Both the position numbers and the translations under genes were made by a program. From JBEIFW01 sp044370695 (GTDB taxonomy: Bacteria > Actinomycetota > Acidimicrobiia > Acidimicrobiales > Ilumatobacteraceae): 6,479 nt of DNA. This document shows, in pieces, positions 5,640-6,479 of this stretch. The DNA is taken from positions 1 to 6,479 of the forward strand of contig JBILVB010000196.1 of NCBI GenBank assembly GCA_044370695.1, in the 5' to 3' direction. Every line of letters starts with the position of its first letter. The stretch's first letter is position 1. The notes under the pieces are model-generated. The model made no database searches, had not been told where the DNA came from, and saw only the letters and a list, made by a program, of their open reading frames with translations.

Positions 5640-6071
5640 TCAGCCGGCGACGGGCGCGAACGCGAACGTGACGACGTCGTTGCCCTCGGCGTCGGTCGAG
5701 AGCGTGTCGAGGACGAGTTCCATCGCCATGCCCGCGGTGAGCTTGGCCGGGTCGGCCTCGGTGAGGCGGGCTTCGACCTTGACCTGCCCCGGGAGCTCGA
5801 CGTAGCCGACCCCGTAGGGGCGGAACTTCTTGGGATCGGTCTCACCGATGTACGGCGGGGCCTTGGGCGGGAAGCCCTGCACCGTCCACGCCCACAGCGT
5901 GCCGCGGGTGCCGAGCTCGACGGTCTCCATCTGGTCGCCGGTGCACTTCGGGCAGCCGCTCTGGACCGGGAACACGTGGTTGCCACACCGGGTGCAACGG
6001 GACCCGAGCAGGCGAGGGCCCGCCTCGGTGAGCACCAGCACGCCATCCGATCCGGACACCGGAACCTTCAT
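5640..6071 (-). CDS. Zn-ribbon/OB-fold DUF35 protein, partner of the thiolase-like enzyme
   Basis: This 143-residue protein has the two-part DUF35 architecture. An N-terminal rubredoxin-like Zn ribbon has four cysteines in two CxxC pairs: Cys26/Cys29 (C-T-R-C-G) and Cys40/Cys43 (C-P-K-C). A C-terminal OB fold (about 51-140) carries the typical G-T-L-W-A-W-T-V-Q and P-Y-G-V-G-Y-V-E-L-P segments. DUF35 proteins bind thiolase-fold Ltp partners and shape a CoA-thioester active site; they are soluble and cytoplasmic. It is the first gene of the apparent operon. The ATG at 6071 is preceded by a strong GAGGAGG 5 nt upstream, which fixes the start. The thiolase-like gene follows after 30 bp. Confidence 0.93.
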   Translation of the reverse strand: MKVPVSGSDGVLVLTEAGPRLLGSRCTRCGNHVFPVQSGCPKCTGDQMETVELGTRGTLWAWTVQGFPPKAPPYIGETDPKKFRPYGVGYVELPGQVKVEARLTEADPAKLTAGMAMELVLDTLSTDAEGNDVVTFAFAPVAG

Positions 6072-6143
6072 GGATTCCTCCTCGGGCCAACCCCGTCGCT
6101 CACCGTACCGAAGCGTAACCGCGACGCCGCAAGCAGCGAGCCC
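6072..6143 (-). promoter_or_regulatory. Intergenic gap upstream of the DUF35 gene, probable operon promoter region
   Basis: This 72-bp gap separates the L,D-transpeptidase stop from the first operon gene. It ends with the strong GAGGAGG ribosome site at about 6077-6083. The best sigma70-like pair I find is TTGCGG (6127-6132) and TACGGT (6102-6107), with a long 19-bp spacer, so it is weak. A short imperfect stem (CGCTG/CGGCG) lies next to the transpeptidase stop without a T tract. No operator palindrome is evident. Confidence 0.35.
6077..6083 (-). promoter_or_regulatory. Strong Shine-Dalgarno of the DUF35 gene
   Basis: GAGGAGG on the minus strand, 5 nt before the ATG at 6071. It is the strongest ribosome site in the window and fits a first-gene position in the operon. 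Confidence 0.8.
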
Positions 6144-6479
6144 TCAGGGCCGGGTGGACGACGTCGTGCGCCCTGCGGTCGTCGAGGGCTTGTCGGCCGC
6201 CCCTTCGCCCGCAGCCTCTCTCTCGGCGAGCAGCTTCTCTGCGGCGGCCCGATCGGCCGCCGGCACCGGGGGCCAGACGTCGTCGCCGACGTCGAGCGGG
6301 TCCGGGGTGTCGTCCGGGGGCGGTTGCGCACCGTAGAACTCCGGCTCCTGCTCGCCGTCGAAGACGAACACGGCGTCGCCGGAGGAGTAGATGTCGTAGA
6401 CGTACTCGCTCACGTGCATCGGGATCCGGATGCAACCGTGGGACGCTGCCGTGCGGGGCACCTCCTCGAACCCGTGGAT
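6144..6479 (-). CDS. YkuD-type L,D-transpeptidase, C-terminal part (5' end beyond the right window edge)
   Basis: L,D-transpeptidases form 3-3 peptidoglycan cross-links (or link proteins to peptidoglycan) outside the membrane. The 111 visible residues begin inside the catalytic domain: I-H-G at 1-3 and S-H-G-C-I-R-I at 13-19, with Cys16 the catalytic nucleophile and His14 and Arg18 the family residues. The domain continues to about residue 45 (V-F-V-F-D-G). After it comes a 65-residue tail rich in Pro, Asp, Ala and Glu (P-P-P-D-D-T-P-D-P-L; later A-A-A-E-K-L-L-A-E-R-E), probably disordered then helical. The signal peptide, if any, is outside. The GTG near 6461 is internal to the domain and not a start. 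Its function is unrelated to the downstream operon, so it most likely marks the operon's left neighbour. Confidence 0.94.
   Translation of the reverse strand: MHGFEEVPRTAASHGCIRIPMHVSEYVYDIYSSGDAVFVFDGEQEPEFYGAQPPPDDTPDPLDVGDDVWPPVPAADRAAAEKLLAEREAAGEGAADKPSTTAGRTTSSTRP

Noticed and set aside
6127..6143. Intrinsic terminator after the L,D-transpeptidase gene
   Set aside because: Only a short imperfect stem is seen, with no T tract after it.
1..6479. tRNA, rRNA, CRISPR arrays, insertion sequences or phage genes
   Set aside because: No repeat-spacer pattern, no tRNA cloverleaf, no transposase or integrase motif and no terminal inverted repeats were seen on reading either strand.

Overview
The window comes from a GC-rich bacterial chromosome, very probably an actinobacterium (perhaps Acidimicrobiia). 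This is judged from the third-position G/C bias, GTG starts, TGA used as the stop of all seven genes whose 3' end is visible, and a YkuD-type L,D-transpeptidase beside CoA-metabolism genes of actinobacterial type. The lineage is inferred, not proven. Every credible gene is on the minus strand, so the window reads right to left.

From the right edge the order is: the 3' end of an L,D-transpeptidase gene (6144-6479); a 72-bp intergenic gap that probably holds the operon promoter; a DUF35 Zn-ribbon/OB-fold protein (5640-6071); a thiolase-fold 'lipid-transfer protein' (4476-5609); two tandem AhpD/carboxymuconolactone decarboxylase (CMD) family genes (4030-4467 and 3527-4033); a 73-bp gap with two GC-rich inverted repeats; and then an acetoin-dehydrogenase-like module. 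That module is E1 alpha (2476-3453), E1 beta (1478-2479), an AcoX-type ATP-NAD-kinase-fold protein (483-1472) and the N-terminal part of a lipoyl E2 protein (1-486, running off the left edge). Three junctions are ATGA stop/start overlaps and the others are 5 to 73 bp apart, so all eight genes downstream of the transpeptidase look like one operon.

The main discovery is in the second CMD gene. An in-frame TGA at codon 56 (3866-3868) falls exactly where the second cysteine of the redox CxxC motif is expected, giving Cys53-Arg-Thr-Sec56. The reading frame continues with clear CMD family sequence to a normal stop at 3527. A compact hairpin starts 2 nt after the TGA and carries a GGUC apical loop about 17 nt downstream, close in spacing and loop sequence to the E. 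coli fdhF SECIS. I read this as a selenoprotein that automatic annotation would split in two or call a pseudogene.

Functionally, the DUF35 plus thiolase-like pair resembles complexes that make or break C-C bonds on CoA thioesters (for example the Ltp2/ChsH2-DUF35 aldolase). The E1/E2 genes encode an oxidative 2-oxoacid or acetoin cleavage machine that makes acyl-CoA. The CMD pair may supply thiol/selenol redox or peroxide-handling chemistry. The substrate cannot be read from the sequence.
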